Shown here: piece after piece, positions 35,004-42,644 of the stretch
Position numbering within the stretch: position 1 is the stretch's first letter
Layout: each line of letters begins with the position of its first letter
Origin: an uncultured Eubacteriales bacterium
Lineage (GTDB): Bacteria > Bacillota > Clostridia > Oscillospirales > CAG-272
Length of the DNA stretch: 64,000 nt
Direction of reading: 5' to 3'
Assembly: GCA_934503195.1 (NCBI GenBank)
Contig: CAKSVM010000002.1
Coordinates: 1 to 64,000 of the forward strand
Notes under the pieces: model-generated
Database searches by the model: none
What the model saw: the letters and a program-made list of their open reading frames with translations, nothing else
What the model was told of the DNA's origin: nothing
Program-made: the position numbers and the translations under genes

Positions 35004-35973
35004 TCAGCGGTCGCGGTAGGCGCTGTTTATCTCGTCGAGCTTGGCGTTCGCGGTGTTTTCGTACTTCGCGTAGAAGGTCGGAAGGACGTTATAGTGTCCG
35101 TCGGCGCAGAGGGCTTCGATGATGATCGACGTGCGCTCGGGATCGGAGGCCGTCTTGGGGACGCCGATCATGTTGCATCCGGCGTCGACGTTCGAGTAAT
35201 ATCTGTCGTACGACTCGTCGAACTTCGGCCACGGGATGATTCCGAAGTCGGCCTTCATGTCGCGCAGATTTTCAGAAGCTTGATGTTCTGGTCGATGAAG
35301 AGCGCGCGGTTTTCGACGAAGGCCTTGGTGTTGACGTCGTTGTTTCCGTCGATGGCGATATTGACGCTTCCGCTGTCGGCGAGGGCGAAGAACTTATCGA
35401 AGATCTCGACCGTCCGCTCGGTGTTAAGTGAGAGGACAAGCTCGTCGTTTTCGTCCTTGGTGCAGATCCGCTGACCGCCCGAGTAGAGCACCTGAATCGG
35501 TCCGACCCACTGCGAGGTGACGTGGCCGAGGCGATCCGACTCAACGCTCAGGCTTCCGTTGCCGTCAAGATCCTCCGAGCCGTCGCGGACGTACTTCGAG
35601 AAGAGGTCGAACGTCCACTTTCCGTCGCGCACCGTGTCGTAGATCCCCTCGATTTTGAGATCCTCGAAGAGCTTCTTGTTGAAGAGCATCGCGTCGGCCG
35701 CGCCGAGATTCTGATAGCTGATGTCCCCGGCGCAGGTGTAGAGCTTATCCGCGACCGAGAGATTCTCGCGCGCGTCCTGGTTCCACCACGGCTTGTCGAG
35801 GTCGATATAGGGCGGCTGTTGCGCTCGTAGATCGCGTCGGTCATGATGTCTCCGTCGGCGTCCCCGACGTACATATCGGCGATGAAGGTATCGTCGTCGC
35901 GGATGTACATGACGAAATCGTAGCCGTTGTAGTTCTTTTCGGGAAGATCGTCGGAGATTTTTCCGTCGGTCGT
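35004..35973 (-). pseudogene. Decayed solute-binding protein gene (truncated, deleted, frameshifted)
   Basis: Homologous to the gene at 33505 but lacking the signal peptide and N terminus; coding begins abruptly next to the AraC stop (TDGKISDDLPEKNYNGYDF...). Three further lesions show: ~70 residues missing between DAIYERN and YIDLDKPWWN (near 35820) with a change of frame; one base lost in an A-run near 35270 (LLK|LRDMKADFGIIP); and ~60 residues missing after LPTFY (near 35075). The EF-hand-like loop is degraded (DLDGNGSLSVES). Not functional. Confidence 0.88.
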
Positions 35974-36834
35974 TTATATCGTTTTCTGACGTGCCTCGGC
36001 CGGGGTGACGCCGACGCGCGACTCGAACGCGCGGTAGAAATCCGTCCGGTTCGTGTAGCCGACTCGCTCGATGATCTCGTCGATCGGAAGCTTTGTCGTC
36101 GTGAGGAGTCTTTCGGCCTCGTCGATCCGCTTCTGCTTGATGTAATCCTTGACCGTGACGCCCAGGCTCTCGCGGAAGATCCGCGCGAAGTGCGTCGGGT
36201 TGTAGAAGCAGCGTTCGGCGAGTCCGGCGACGGTCAGTCTCTCGGCGAAGTGATCGTCGATGTATTCGAGTATCTCGCGCGGGACGCGGCGTTCGGGCTC
36301 GCTGTCGCCGACGAGCGGGCGGATCATCAGCGTGAAGATCATCGAGAGCATCCCGCGGATCGCCGACTGCCAGCCGAGCTTCTTTTCCTTGAACTCAAGC
36401 GCGATCCGGTCGAGAAGCGACTCGGCGAAGAGCATTTCGCCGCCGGAAAGCTTTGTGCAGGGGATATTCGCCCCGGTGAACTCCCGCAGCTCGGAGAACT
36501 GCGAGAGCGCGAGAATGTCGAGAAAATTGTCGGTTCCGGCGAGCTCGTTCGAGATAAAGCGCGGCGAGAGGAGAATGTCGATCTGAATCACCGTCTCGTC
36601 GACCTCGATTGCGTGCTCGGAATTGTAGTTTATGAAGATAAGCGTCCCGCGTCCGACCGGGTAGCTGACTCCGTCGATTATATGCCGCGCCTTTCCCGAA
36701 TAGGTGTAGGCGAGCTCGGCGAAATCATGGTGGTGCGGCGGCGCGCCGAAGACCGGCGACTTCTGGTGCTTGTTTACGAAAAGATCGACGCCGTTTTCAA
36801 AATAGTTCTTCGCGTAGTAGTTCTTGTGGATCAT
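35974..36834 (-). CDS. AraC-family transcriptional regulator
   Basis: 286 aa: a cupin domain with the metal-like HHHDFAE motif and a C-terminal AraC domain (LTVAGLAERCFYNPTHFARIFRESLG; PIDEIIERVGYTNRTDFYRAFESRVGVTPAEAR). The stop abuts the solute-binding pseudogene, so its former target operon has probably been lost. It is divergent from the esterase gene, which may be a remaining target. Confidence 0.88.
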   Translation of the reverse strand: MIHKNYYAKNYFENGVDLFVNKHQKSPVFGAPPHHHDFAELAYTYSGKARHIIDGVSYPVGRGTLIFINYNSEHAIEVDETVIQIDILLSPRFISNELAGTDNFLDILALSQFSELREFTGANIPCTKLSGGEMLFAESLLDRIALEFKEKKLGWQSAIRGMLSMIFTLMIRPLVGDSEPERRVPREILEYIDDHFAERLTVAGLAERCFYNPTHFARIFRESLGVTVKDYIKQKRIDEAERLLTTTKLPIDEIIERVGYTNRTDFYRAFESRVGVTPAEARQKTI

Positions 36835-36904
36835 GTGACGTCCTCCCTATGCGATAATTATATCATAAAATCCCGTCCGGCGCAAGGTGTTTCGGGAAAA
36901 AGAC

Positions 36905-36933
36905 TTGAATTTCCGGAGAATCTGTGGTATAAT
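36905..36933 (+). promoter_or_regulatory. Promoter of the esterase gene
   Basis: TTGAAT (36905-36910), 17-bp spacer, TATAAT (36928-36933), then ACGGAGGT and ATG at 36958. Confidence 0.85.
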
Positions 36934-36957
36934 GGAGAAAAAACGGAGGTTTTGTAT

Positions 36958-37755
36958 ATGAGTATAATTTCTGGAATTCTGGCGTTTGTGATGTTCGGGA
37001 CGATGCTTGTCTCGTGTTCCGGCGGGGCTTCGGCTCCGGGCGGGACTGAGACCGAAACCGGAGCGGAGGCTGAGGCTGAGACTGAGACTGAGAAGGCGGT
37101 GTATTCGATGAGCGCGGAGTCGATGACAATCGAAGGCACGGAGTGGTTGTATCTCTTCTACGCGCCCGAAACCGAGCCTTCCGAAAAGCTTCCGATGATC
37201 GTCTATCTTCACGGCGGGAGCGGGAAGGGAAAGGATCTTTCGCTTCTGACGTCGGCCGACGGCTTCCCGGCGTATCTGAACGACGGAAAAATCGCGCCGG
37301 AGTGCTATGTCGTGATTCCTCAGCTTGACGGCTGCAAGGGCTGGAACGAGGCCGGGGACAAGGTTATGAAGCTCATCTCGACGCTGGAGGGCGAATATAT
37401 GATCGACCCCGACCGTGTTTCGCTGACCGGACACAGCATGGGCGGAACCGGAGTCTGGTCGCTCGCGCTGACATATCCGGGGAGCTTTTCGGCGATCGCG
37501 CCGCTTTCGGGAAGCGTTTTGACAAACGAGCTGAACTTAAAGAAGCTTTCGGGGCTTCCGGTTTACGCTGTCGTCGGCGGCTCAGACACGATCGTTCTGC
37601 CGGAGAGTTCGGAGAAGTTCATCTCCGCGCTCGGGAAGACGAACCCCGACGCGAGAATCGAGGTCATCGAAGGAGCCGATCACTTCGACGTTCCGGCGGC
37701 CTATCTTGACGAAGAGCTGGGGATTGTCGACTGGCTTTTGTCGGAATCAGAATAA
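36958..37755 (+). CDS. Alpha/beta-hydrolase esterase lipoprotein (CE1/prolyl-oligopeptidase-like)
   Basis: A 265-aa lipoprotein (LVSC) with a repetitive Glu/Thr tether, then an alpha/beta hydrolase: oxyanion IVYLHGGSG, nucleophile GHSMGG (S160), D210 in GGSDTI and H242 in GADHFDVP. The fold and size resemble feruloyl/acetyl-xylan esterases (CE1) and related peptidases. Surface-anchored deacylation of plant polysaccharides is the likely role; the substrate is not certain. A longer in-frame extension upstream runs through the AraC gene on the other strand and is not real. Confidence 0.82.
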   Translation: MSIISGILAFVMFGTMLVSCSGGASAPGGTETETGAEAEAETETEKAVYSMSAESMTIEGTEWLYLFYAPETEPSEKLPMIVYLHGGSGKGKDLSLLTSADGFPAYLNDGKIAPECYVVIPQLDGCKGWNEAGDKVMKLISTLEGEYMIDPDRVSLTGHSMGGTGVWSLALTYPGSFSAIAPLSGSVLTNELNLKKLSGLPVYAVVGGSDTIVLPESSEKFISALGKTNPDARIEVIEGADHFDVPAAYLDEELGIVDWLLSESE

Positions 37756-37820
37756 ATTTCCGAAAGCCGCAAATATCCGCGCGGGTTTTGCGTCTTATAT
37801 GACAAAAGGAGGATCGCACA

Positions 37821-39038
37821 ATGAAAAAAACCACAAAACTTCTCACGGCGGCTCTGCTTGCCGCCACGCTCACTTCCTGCGGCGCGAAGGCCGAGCTTCT
37901 CACTCCCGGCGCGGCTTCCCCGGTCTATTCAAAGGTCGACGAAAACGCGCTCTCCGACTTCTCGCTGAAACTCTTCCAGACGGCGTATGAGGAGGGGAAA
38001 AATACGATGATCTCGCCGCTTTCGGTCGCGTACGCGCTCGGAATGACCTCGCTCGGCGCGTCGGGTGAGACTCTCTCGCAGATGGAGGAGCTTTTCGGAC
38101 TCGACCGGAAGACGCTCGCCGAAAGCCTTTCCTCGGTCGCCGCGACGCTTTCGGCCGCAAACGACAACAAGAATAAAACCATCCTCGCCGACTCGGTCTG
38201 GATCCGGAATTATGACTTCACGCCGGATGAGGATTTCCTCGACGCCGTCAAAAATTCCTACGCGGCCGATATCTTCACGGCTCCGTTCGACTCGTCGACC
38301 CGCGACGAGATAAACTCGTGGATCAGAAAGAACACCGAAGGTACGATTAAAAAGGTTCTCGACGAGATACCCGAGGACGCCGTGATGTACCTTGTGAACA
38401 CGCTCTTCTTCGAGGCGGAGTGGGAGAATGTCTATAAGTCGACCGACGTGTACGACGGGAAATTCACCTCGTTTGACGGCGAGATTTCGGACGTGAAGAT
38501 GATGTCGTCCGAGGAGAATACCTACCTTAAGGGCGAGGGCTTCACGGGCTTTGTGAAGTATTATAAGGGGCGGAAATTCGGCTTCGCGGCGATTCTGCCC
38601 GACGAGGGGAAGACTCCGGGCGAGGTTATTTCGTCGCTTGACGGCGCGGCTCTGACAAAGCTTCTCTCCGAGTGCGACCGGGGCGGACTTGTGTCTGCCG
38701 CGACGCCGAAATTCGAGTCGGAGTATGAAGCCGAGATGTCGGATATCCTCATAAAGCTCGGGATGACCGACGCGTTTGACTCCGATCTTGCCGACTTCTC
38801 CGGGATCGGAAAATCGCCGCGCGGGAATATATTTATAAACCGCGTGCTTCACAAGACCTTCATCGAGGTCGCCGAGAAGGGTACGAAGGCCGGAGCCGCG
38901 ACGGTTGTCGAAATGTTTGACGAATGCGCGCTGGAAGAAGTGCGCGAGGTGATCCTCGACCGTCCGTTCGCGTATGTGATCTTCGAGACGACCGATTATG
39001 TGCCGTTATTTATCGGAACATACGAAAATTTGAAATAA
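37821..39038 (+). CDS. Serpin-family protease inhibitor lipoprotein
   Basis: A 405-aa lipoprotein (TLTSC, C20) with a full serpin fold: NTMISPLSVAYALGM, VNTLFFEAEWE, and the hinge EKGTKAGAAT (352-361). The reactive loop continues VVEMFDECALEEV. Alignment by hinge length puts P1 at E368, alignment to the distal DRPF puts it at L371, so the cleavage site is unsure; a Cys at 369 is unusual. Serpins trap serine or cysteine proteases irreversibly. Anchoring outside the cell suggests defence against host or competitor proteases. Confidence 0.9.
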   Translation: MKKTTKLLTAALLAATLTSCGAKAELLTPGAASPVYSKVDENALSDFSLKLFQTAYEEGKNTMISPLSVAYALGMTSLGASGETLSQMEELFGLDRKTLAESLSSVAATLSAANDNKNKTILADSVWIRNYDFTPDEDFLDAVKNSYAADIFTAPFDSSTRDEINSWIRKNTEGTIKKVLDEIPEDAVMYLVNTLFFEAEWENVYKSTDVYDGKFTSFDGEISDVKMMSSEENTYLKGEGFTGFVKYYKGRKFGFAAILPDEGKTPGEVISSLDGAALTKLLSECDRGGLVSAATPKFESEYEAEMSDILIKLGMTDAFDSDLADFSGIGKSPRGNIFINRVLHKTFIEVAEKGTKAGAATVVEMFDECALEEVREVILDRPFAYVIFETTDYVPLFIGTYENLK

Positions 39039-39042
39039 GCTA

Positions 39043-39071
39043 TTGACAAATTCTTCCGGATGAGGTATAAT
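39043..39071 (+). promoter_or_regulatory. Perfect consensus promoter of the leader-GNAT operon
   Basis: TTGACA (39043-39048), 17-bp spacer, TATAAT (39066-39071), only 5 bp after the serpin stop. Confidence 0.92.
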
Positions 39072-39114
39072 AAGTGTACTTTTATTTATTTTATTATACT
39101 TCTGGAGGAGTTAT

Positions 39115-39150
39115 ATGAAAACCGTAAAGCTCACGGAGGCGGCGTCATGA
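39115..39150 (+). CDS. 11-codon leader mini-ORF coupled to the GNAT gene
   Basis: GGAGGAG, then ATG at 39115, encoding MKTVKLTEAAS, and TGA at 39148-39150 overlapping the GNAT ATG (ATGA). The codons ACGGAGGCGGCG double as the ribosome site of the next gene. It fits a translational-coupling leader; no regulatory ligand is evident. Confidence 0.6.
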   Translation: MKTVKLTEAAS

Positions 39151-39608
39151 CTATAAGAAGATATGAACGCGAGGATCTTCCCGCGATGCGGAAGGTCTTC
39201 CTTGACGCGCTCTATAAGAAATGTTCGCGCGATTATACGAAGGAGCAGCTTGACGCGTGGGCGTCGGGATTCCCGGACGACGATTCGCTTGACGAACGCT
39301 TCACCTCGTCGCTGACGCTTATCGCCGAAAAGGGCGACAGGCTTGTCGGCTTCGCGAATCTCGAATACGATTATGTCGATATGCTCTACGTCGTTCCGGA
39401 CTATAACGGAAACGGCGTCGGAAGCGAGCTTCTGCGCGGTCTTGAGGCCGCCGCCAGACGAAAGGGAATCATCAAGCTCTCAACCTGCGCCTCGGCCACG
39501 GCAAAGACCTTCTTCACCGAGCGCGGCTGGTCGGTCGCGCGGCCGAATATCGCGCTGAGGCAAGGGATAGTCCTGCAAAACTATGTTCTTGAAAAGCTGA
39601 TGATCTGA
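39147..39608 (+). CDS. GNAT-family N-acetyltransferase
   Basis: A 153-aa GNAT-fold protein; the acetyl-CoA-binding motif A reads VPDYNGNGVGSELLRGLEAAARRKG, followed by TFFTERGW as in other small-molecule acetyltransferases. The start at 39147 has GGAGGC six bases upstream, inside a leader mini-ORF whose stop overlaps it. The acceptor substrate is unknown. Confidence 0.87.
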   Translation: MTIRRYEREDLPAMRKVFLDALYKKCSRDYTKEQLDAWASGFPDDDSLDERFTSSLTLIAEKGDRLVGFANLEYDYVDMLYVVPDYNGNGVGSELLRGLEAAARRKGIIKLSTCASATAKTFFTERGWSVARPNIALRQGIVLQNYVLEKLMI

Positions 39609-39616
39609 CATTATTA

Positions 39617-39692
39617 AGGTTGTATTCACGACGAAAAAGCCCATAAATCCAAGCCTTTTTCGCGTGAAAACTCCATTTATTCAGCTTATCCT
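39617..39692 (+). repeat. 76-bp hairpin repeat, copy 2
   Basis: Same element as at 20062-20137. Here the stem is cleaner: TTCACG(A)CGAAAAAG (39625-39639) pairs with CTTTTTCGCGTGAA (39655-39668) with one bulged base. Again it lies just upstream of a gene's ribosome site (SIMPL gene). Confidence 0.88.
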
Positions 39693-39708
39693 AAAGAAAG
39701 GAAACGAA

Positions 39709-40350
39709 ATGAAAACCATCACTGTCAGAGGCACCGGGACTGCCTCAAAACACCCCGATAAGATTACGCTGACCCTTTCGGTCGAGGGGAAGAGCGGCGA
39801 TTATGAGACCGCGCTCTCCGAATCGTCAGGGCGTGTCGAAAAGCTGACCGCCGCCCTCGCCGCTTCGGGCGCGGGAAAGCCGAGGACGACCGACTATGAC
39901 GTCCGCACCGAATATAAGAGCGTCCGTGACGAGGAAGGGAATTATACGCGGGTGTTTGACGGCTACGTGTCGGCTTATTCGCTGACGGTTTCGTTCGGAC
40001 TCGATATGGAGCTGCTGGCCGCGGCGATAAGCGCGGTGTCGGCTTCGGGAACCGAACCGGGTATCGGAGTCAGCTTCGGGCTTTATGACCCTTCGTCGCT
40101 TGACGCCGAGCTTCTCAGGGCGGCCGCCGTGAACGCCAAGGAAAAAGCCGGGGTTCTCTGCGGGGCGATGGGAAAAAAGCTCGGAGAGCTGATCTCGATC
40201 GACTATGATTTCAGGAATCAGAATCCGGTTTCCCGGACGAATATCGAGTGCGCGGCTCTTGGCGCGGCTCCGAAGCGCGCGATGGCGTGCGTTGAACCCG
40301 ACGATATAGAGGCGTCCGACTCGGCGTCGTTCGTCTGGGAAATAGTGTAA
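39709..40350 (+). CDS. SIMPL-domain (DUF541) protein
   Basis: 213 aa; N-terminal ITVRGTGTASKHPDKITLTLSVEGK is typical of SIMPL/DUF541 proteins, with the Gly-rich strand and C-terminal AALGAAPKRAMACVEPDDIEAS region. No signal peptide is seen. Members have been tied to oxidative stress and signalling; the function is not defined. Start ATG at 39709 with AAAGGAAA upstream. Confidence 0.82.
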   Translation: MKTITVRGTGTASKHPDKITLTLSVEGKSGDYETALSESSGRVEKLTAALAASGAGKPRTTDYDVRTEYKSVRDEEGNYTRVFDGYVSAYSLTVSFGLDMELLAAAISAVSASGTEPGIGVSFGLYDPSSLDAELLRAAAVNAKEKAGVLCGAMGKKLGELISIDYDFRNQNPVSRTNIECAALGAAPKRAMACVEPDDIEASDSASFVWEIV

Positions 40351-40390
40351 ATTCCTGTTACACTATAGTAAACGGCATTTACTTTGTGAA

Positions 40391-40420
40391 AAATCCCCGA
40401 ATTAACATCGGGGATTTCTT
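40391..40420 (+). terminator. Terminator after the SIMPL gene
   Basis: AAATCCCCGA / TCGGGGATTT stem followed by CTTGC; the T tract is short. Confidence 0.7.
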
Positions 40421-40533
40421 GCGTTATGACGGGATAATATATGAAGCGAATTTTCCAGGTCTCGTCAAACCGCACAAGAATAATGAAAAGTGTATTATCG
40501 GTGTAAAATGATTGTTAAATCAAAATTACGCCC

Positions 40534-40562
40534 TTGACTTGAAGAGGAAAAAGTGGTATAAT
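40534..40562 (+). promoter_or_regulatory. Promoter of the second solute-binding gene
   Basis: TTGACT (40534-40539), 17-bp spacer, TATAAT (40557-40562); 72-bp leader to the ATG at 40635. Confidence 0.88.
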
Positions 40563-40634
40563 ATTACCGTAAATCAAGGGACGGCACGGGCTGACAAACC
40601 GGGGTCTCCCGAAAAGAAAAGGAAAGAAAAGTAA

Positions 40635-42107
40635 ATGAAAAAGGCATTATCTCTCACCCTCGCGCTCGCTCTTCTCATGACGACGGCCGCGTCCTGCGGA
40701 CAGTCGGGGAACGGCGGAAATGAAACGACCACCTCGGGCGGATCGACGACCACAAACGGCACGACCGAACCCGAGACCACAAAGTCGCTTGTCGATCAGC
40801 TCGGCGACATCGACGAGAAGTACAAGGGACGCACCTTCACCTTCCTCGACGCGAACGGTTCGCCGTCGATTCACGTCAATATCCCCGGCGACTCGGAGAC
40901 CGGCGAGGTCATAAACGACGCGCTTTACGAGCGTGACACTTATATGGAGGATCGCTACGGAATCAAGATCGACTACGTTTCGGTTCCCAAGGCATCCGAC
41001 GGATGCAATCAGCTCAAGAACTCGGTGCTGGCGGGCGACAACGACTATGACTTCGTCATGTCCTGCCTGATGGGCGGCGCGCTCGGAACGATCGCGACCG
41101 AGGGAGTTCTCGCGAACCTCATCGATGTTCCGCACCTCTCGCTGACCGATACGTGGTGGAGCCACTATATGTACGAAAATCTCCAGATTGACGGCAAGAT
41201 GTACTATACGACCGGAGATATCACGCCGTCGCTCTATCAGATGCCGGCCTGCGTCTACGTCAACCGCGACCTCGTTGAAAAGTACGGAATCGACGTCGAC
41301 TTCTACAAGGAAGTTACCGACGGCACATGGACGATGGACGTCCTCGGCGAGGCTACGAAGGGTCTTGATCAGGATCTCAACAACGACGGCGTTATGAGCG
41401 ACGATGACGATTTCTTCGGCTTCGCGCCGCAGATGAACACGCTTATGACCGAGTCTCTGCTTGTCGGCGCGGGCGTTCCGTTCTGCACGGTCGACAACAC
41501 CAAAGACACGGTGACGATCGGATTTGACGATGAGTACACCGCGAACGTAATGGAAAAGATCGCCTCGATCCTCCCGAAGGATATCACCTTCACGCCCTAC
41601 GCGGTCAACACCGGAAAGGTCTTCAGCGAGGACCGCGCGGTTGTCACGATGCACTTCGTCGAGAAGGCGATCAACACCTTCAGAAGCATGAAGAGCGATT
41701 ATTATATTCTTCCGGTGCCGAAGTACTCGGCCGATCAGGACGGCTACCGTTCGTTCGTGAACGCGTGGATCCACGCCTTTGTGGCAATCCCGTCGAACGC
41801 GGATCTTGATTTCGCGGGCTTTGTGACCGAGGCTATGGCGAGATATTCCTACGAAAACATCCGTCCGAAGGCGTATGACATCACCTATAAGGCAAAGGCG
41901 GCGCGCGACGAGGAGTCGGCCGAGATGCTCGACATCATCTTCGACAACGTTTACCTTGACTTTGAGGCGGTATACGATTTCGGCAACATGATGAACTCGC
42001 TCCACTCGGTAGCTGTCGGAGACGCCGGACTGGCGTCGACCGTAGCGTCGAAGAAGGACTCTGCAAACACCGCGGCGGCAACGTTCGTCAAGTCGTGGCT
42101 AGGCTAA
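40635..42107 (+). CDS. Extracellular solute-binding lipoprotein with EF-hand-like loop
   Basis: A 490-aa lipoprotein (TAASC, C21) with a Gly/Thr-rich tether and a type-1 solute-binding fold. A canonical calcium loop DLNNDGVMSDDD occurs at ~246-257, the same place as in the protein at 33505. It has no adjacent ABC permease genes and is monocistronic; a structured repeat array begins 2 bp after the stop. Ligand unknown; an oligosaccharide is inferred. Confidence 0.85.
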   Translation: MKKALSLTLALALLMTTAASCGQSGNGGNETTTSGGSTTTNGTTEPETTKSLVDQLGDIDEKYKGRTFTFLDANGSPSIHVNIPGDSETGEVINDALYERDTYMEDRYGIKIDYVSVPKASDGCNQLKNSVLAGDNDYDFVMSCLMGGALGTIATEGVLANLIDVPHLSLTDTWWSHYMYENLQIDGKMYYTTGDITPSLYQMPACVYVNRDLVEKYGIDVDFYKEVTDGTWTMDVLGEATKGLDQDLNNDGVMSDDDDFFGFAPQMNTLMTESLLVGAGVPFCTVDNTKDTVTIGFDDEYTANVMEKIASILPKDITFTPYAVNTGKVFSEDRAVVTMHFVEKAINTFRSMKSDYYILPVPKYSADQDGYRSFVNAWIHAFVAIPSNADLDFAGFVTEAMARYSYENIRPKAYDITYKAKAARDEESAEMLDIIFDNVYLDFEAVYDFGNMMNSLHSVAVGDAGLASTVASKKDSANTAAATFVKSWLG

Positions 42108-42109
42108 GC

Positions 42110-42376
42110 GGGGAGCCCCCGCTGGCGGACGTCAGGGTTAGTCTGTGCGGAATCGGTTATCGCGGTTCTGTCAGGAGGGATTCAGGAGTCACCGCTACGC
42201 GGTTACTCCTTCACCCGTTCGGGCTTATCGCCCTCACCTAAAGGCGGGGAGCCCCCGCTGGCAGACGTCAGGGTTAGTCTGTACGGAATCGGTTATCGCG
42301 GTTCTGTCAGGAGGGGGTCGGAGTTACCGCTGCGCGGTCACTCCTTCACCCCGCTCAGGCTACGCCTTCGCCTGCC
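42110..42376. repeat. Two tandem copies of the ~135-bp structured repeat (units C and D)
   Basis: Unit C is 42110-42239 and unit D is 42246-42376, period 136. Same opening GGGGAGCCCCCGC, ACGTCAGGGTTAGTCTGT and central stem as units A/B. The stem arms read GGAGTCACCGC / GCGGTTACTCC (C) and GGAGTTACCGC / GCGGTCACTCC (D), so pairing is kept while the bases change. Confidence 0.9.
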
Positions 42377-42441
42377 GTGATACTGCCGGGCGTTAGTTTT
42401 CGGCATGACGTCGCGAAAGAAACAGAGACAAATATTTTTGG

Positions 42442-42470
42442 AAAATCCCGGGGGCGGCTCCGGGATTTTT
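42442..42470 (+). terminator. Terminator between solute-binding and MATE genes
   Basis: AAAATCCCGG / CCGGGATTTTT stem around GGGCGGCT; T5 tail. Confidence 0.8.
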
Positions 42471-42517
42471 CACGCACTTTTTTGTCTTGATAAGTCAAAA
42501 TTCGTCGTAATTCCGGA

Positions 42518-42546
42518 TTGACAAGGGGCGCGTTTGGTAGTATAAT
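42518..42546 (+). promoter_or_regulatory. Perfect consensus promoter of the MATE gene
   Basis: TTGACA (42518-42523), 17-bp spacer, TATAAT (42541-42546). Confidence 0.92.
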
Positions 42547-42644
42547 ATTCTCCGTAATTTTCATTCCGTGGGGGCGATATTATCTTTACCGCGAAAAAAA
42601 GAAAATCCTCAGTCGACCTTGTCTCGGGCGGCGAGGGAAAGGTT

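Noticed and set aside
36190..36957. In-frame upstream extension of the esterase through the AraC gene
   Set aside because: The true start at 36958 has a promoter, ribosome site and lipoprotein signal; the extension is antisense to AraC.
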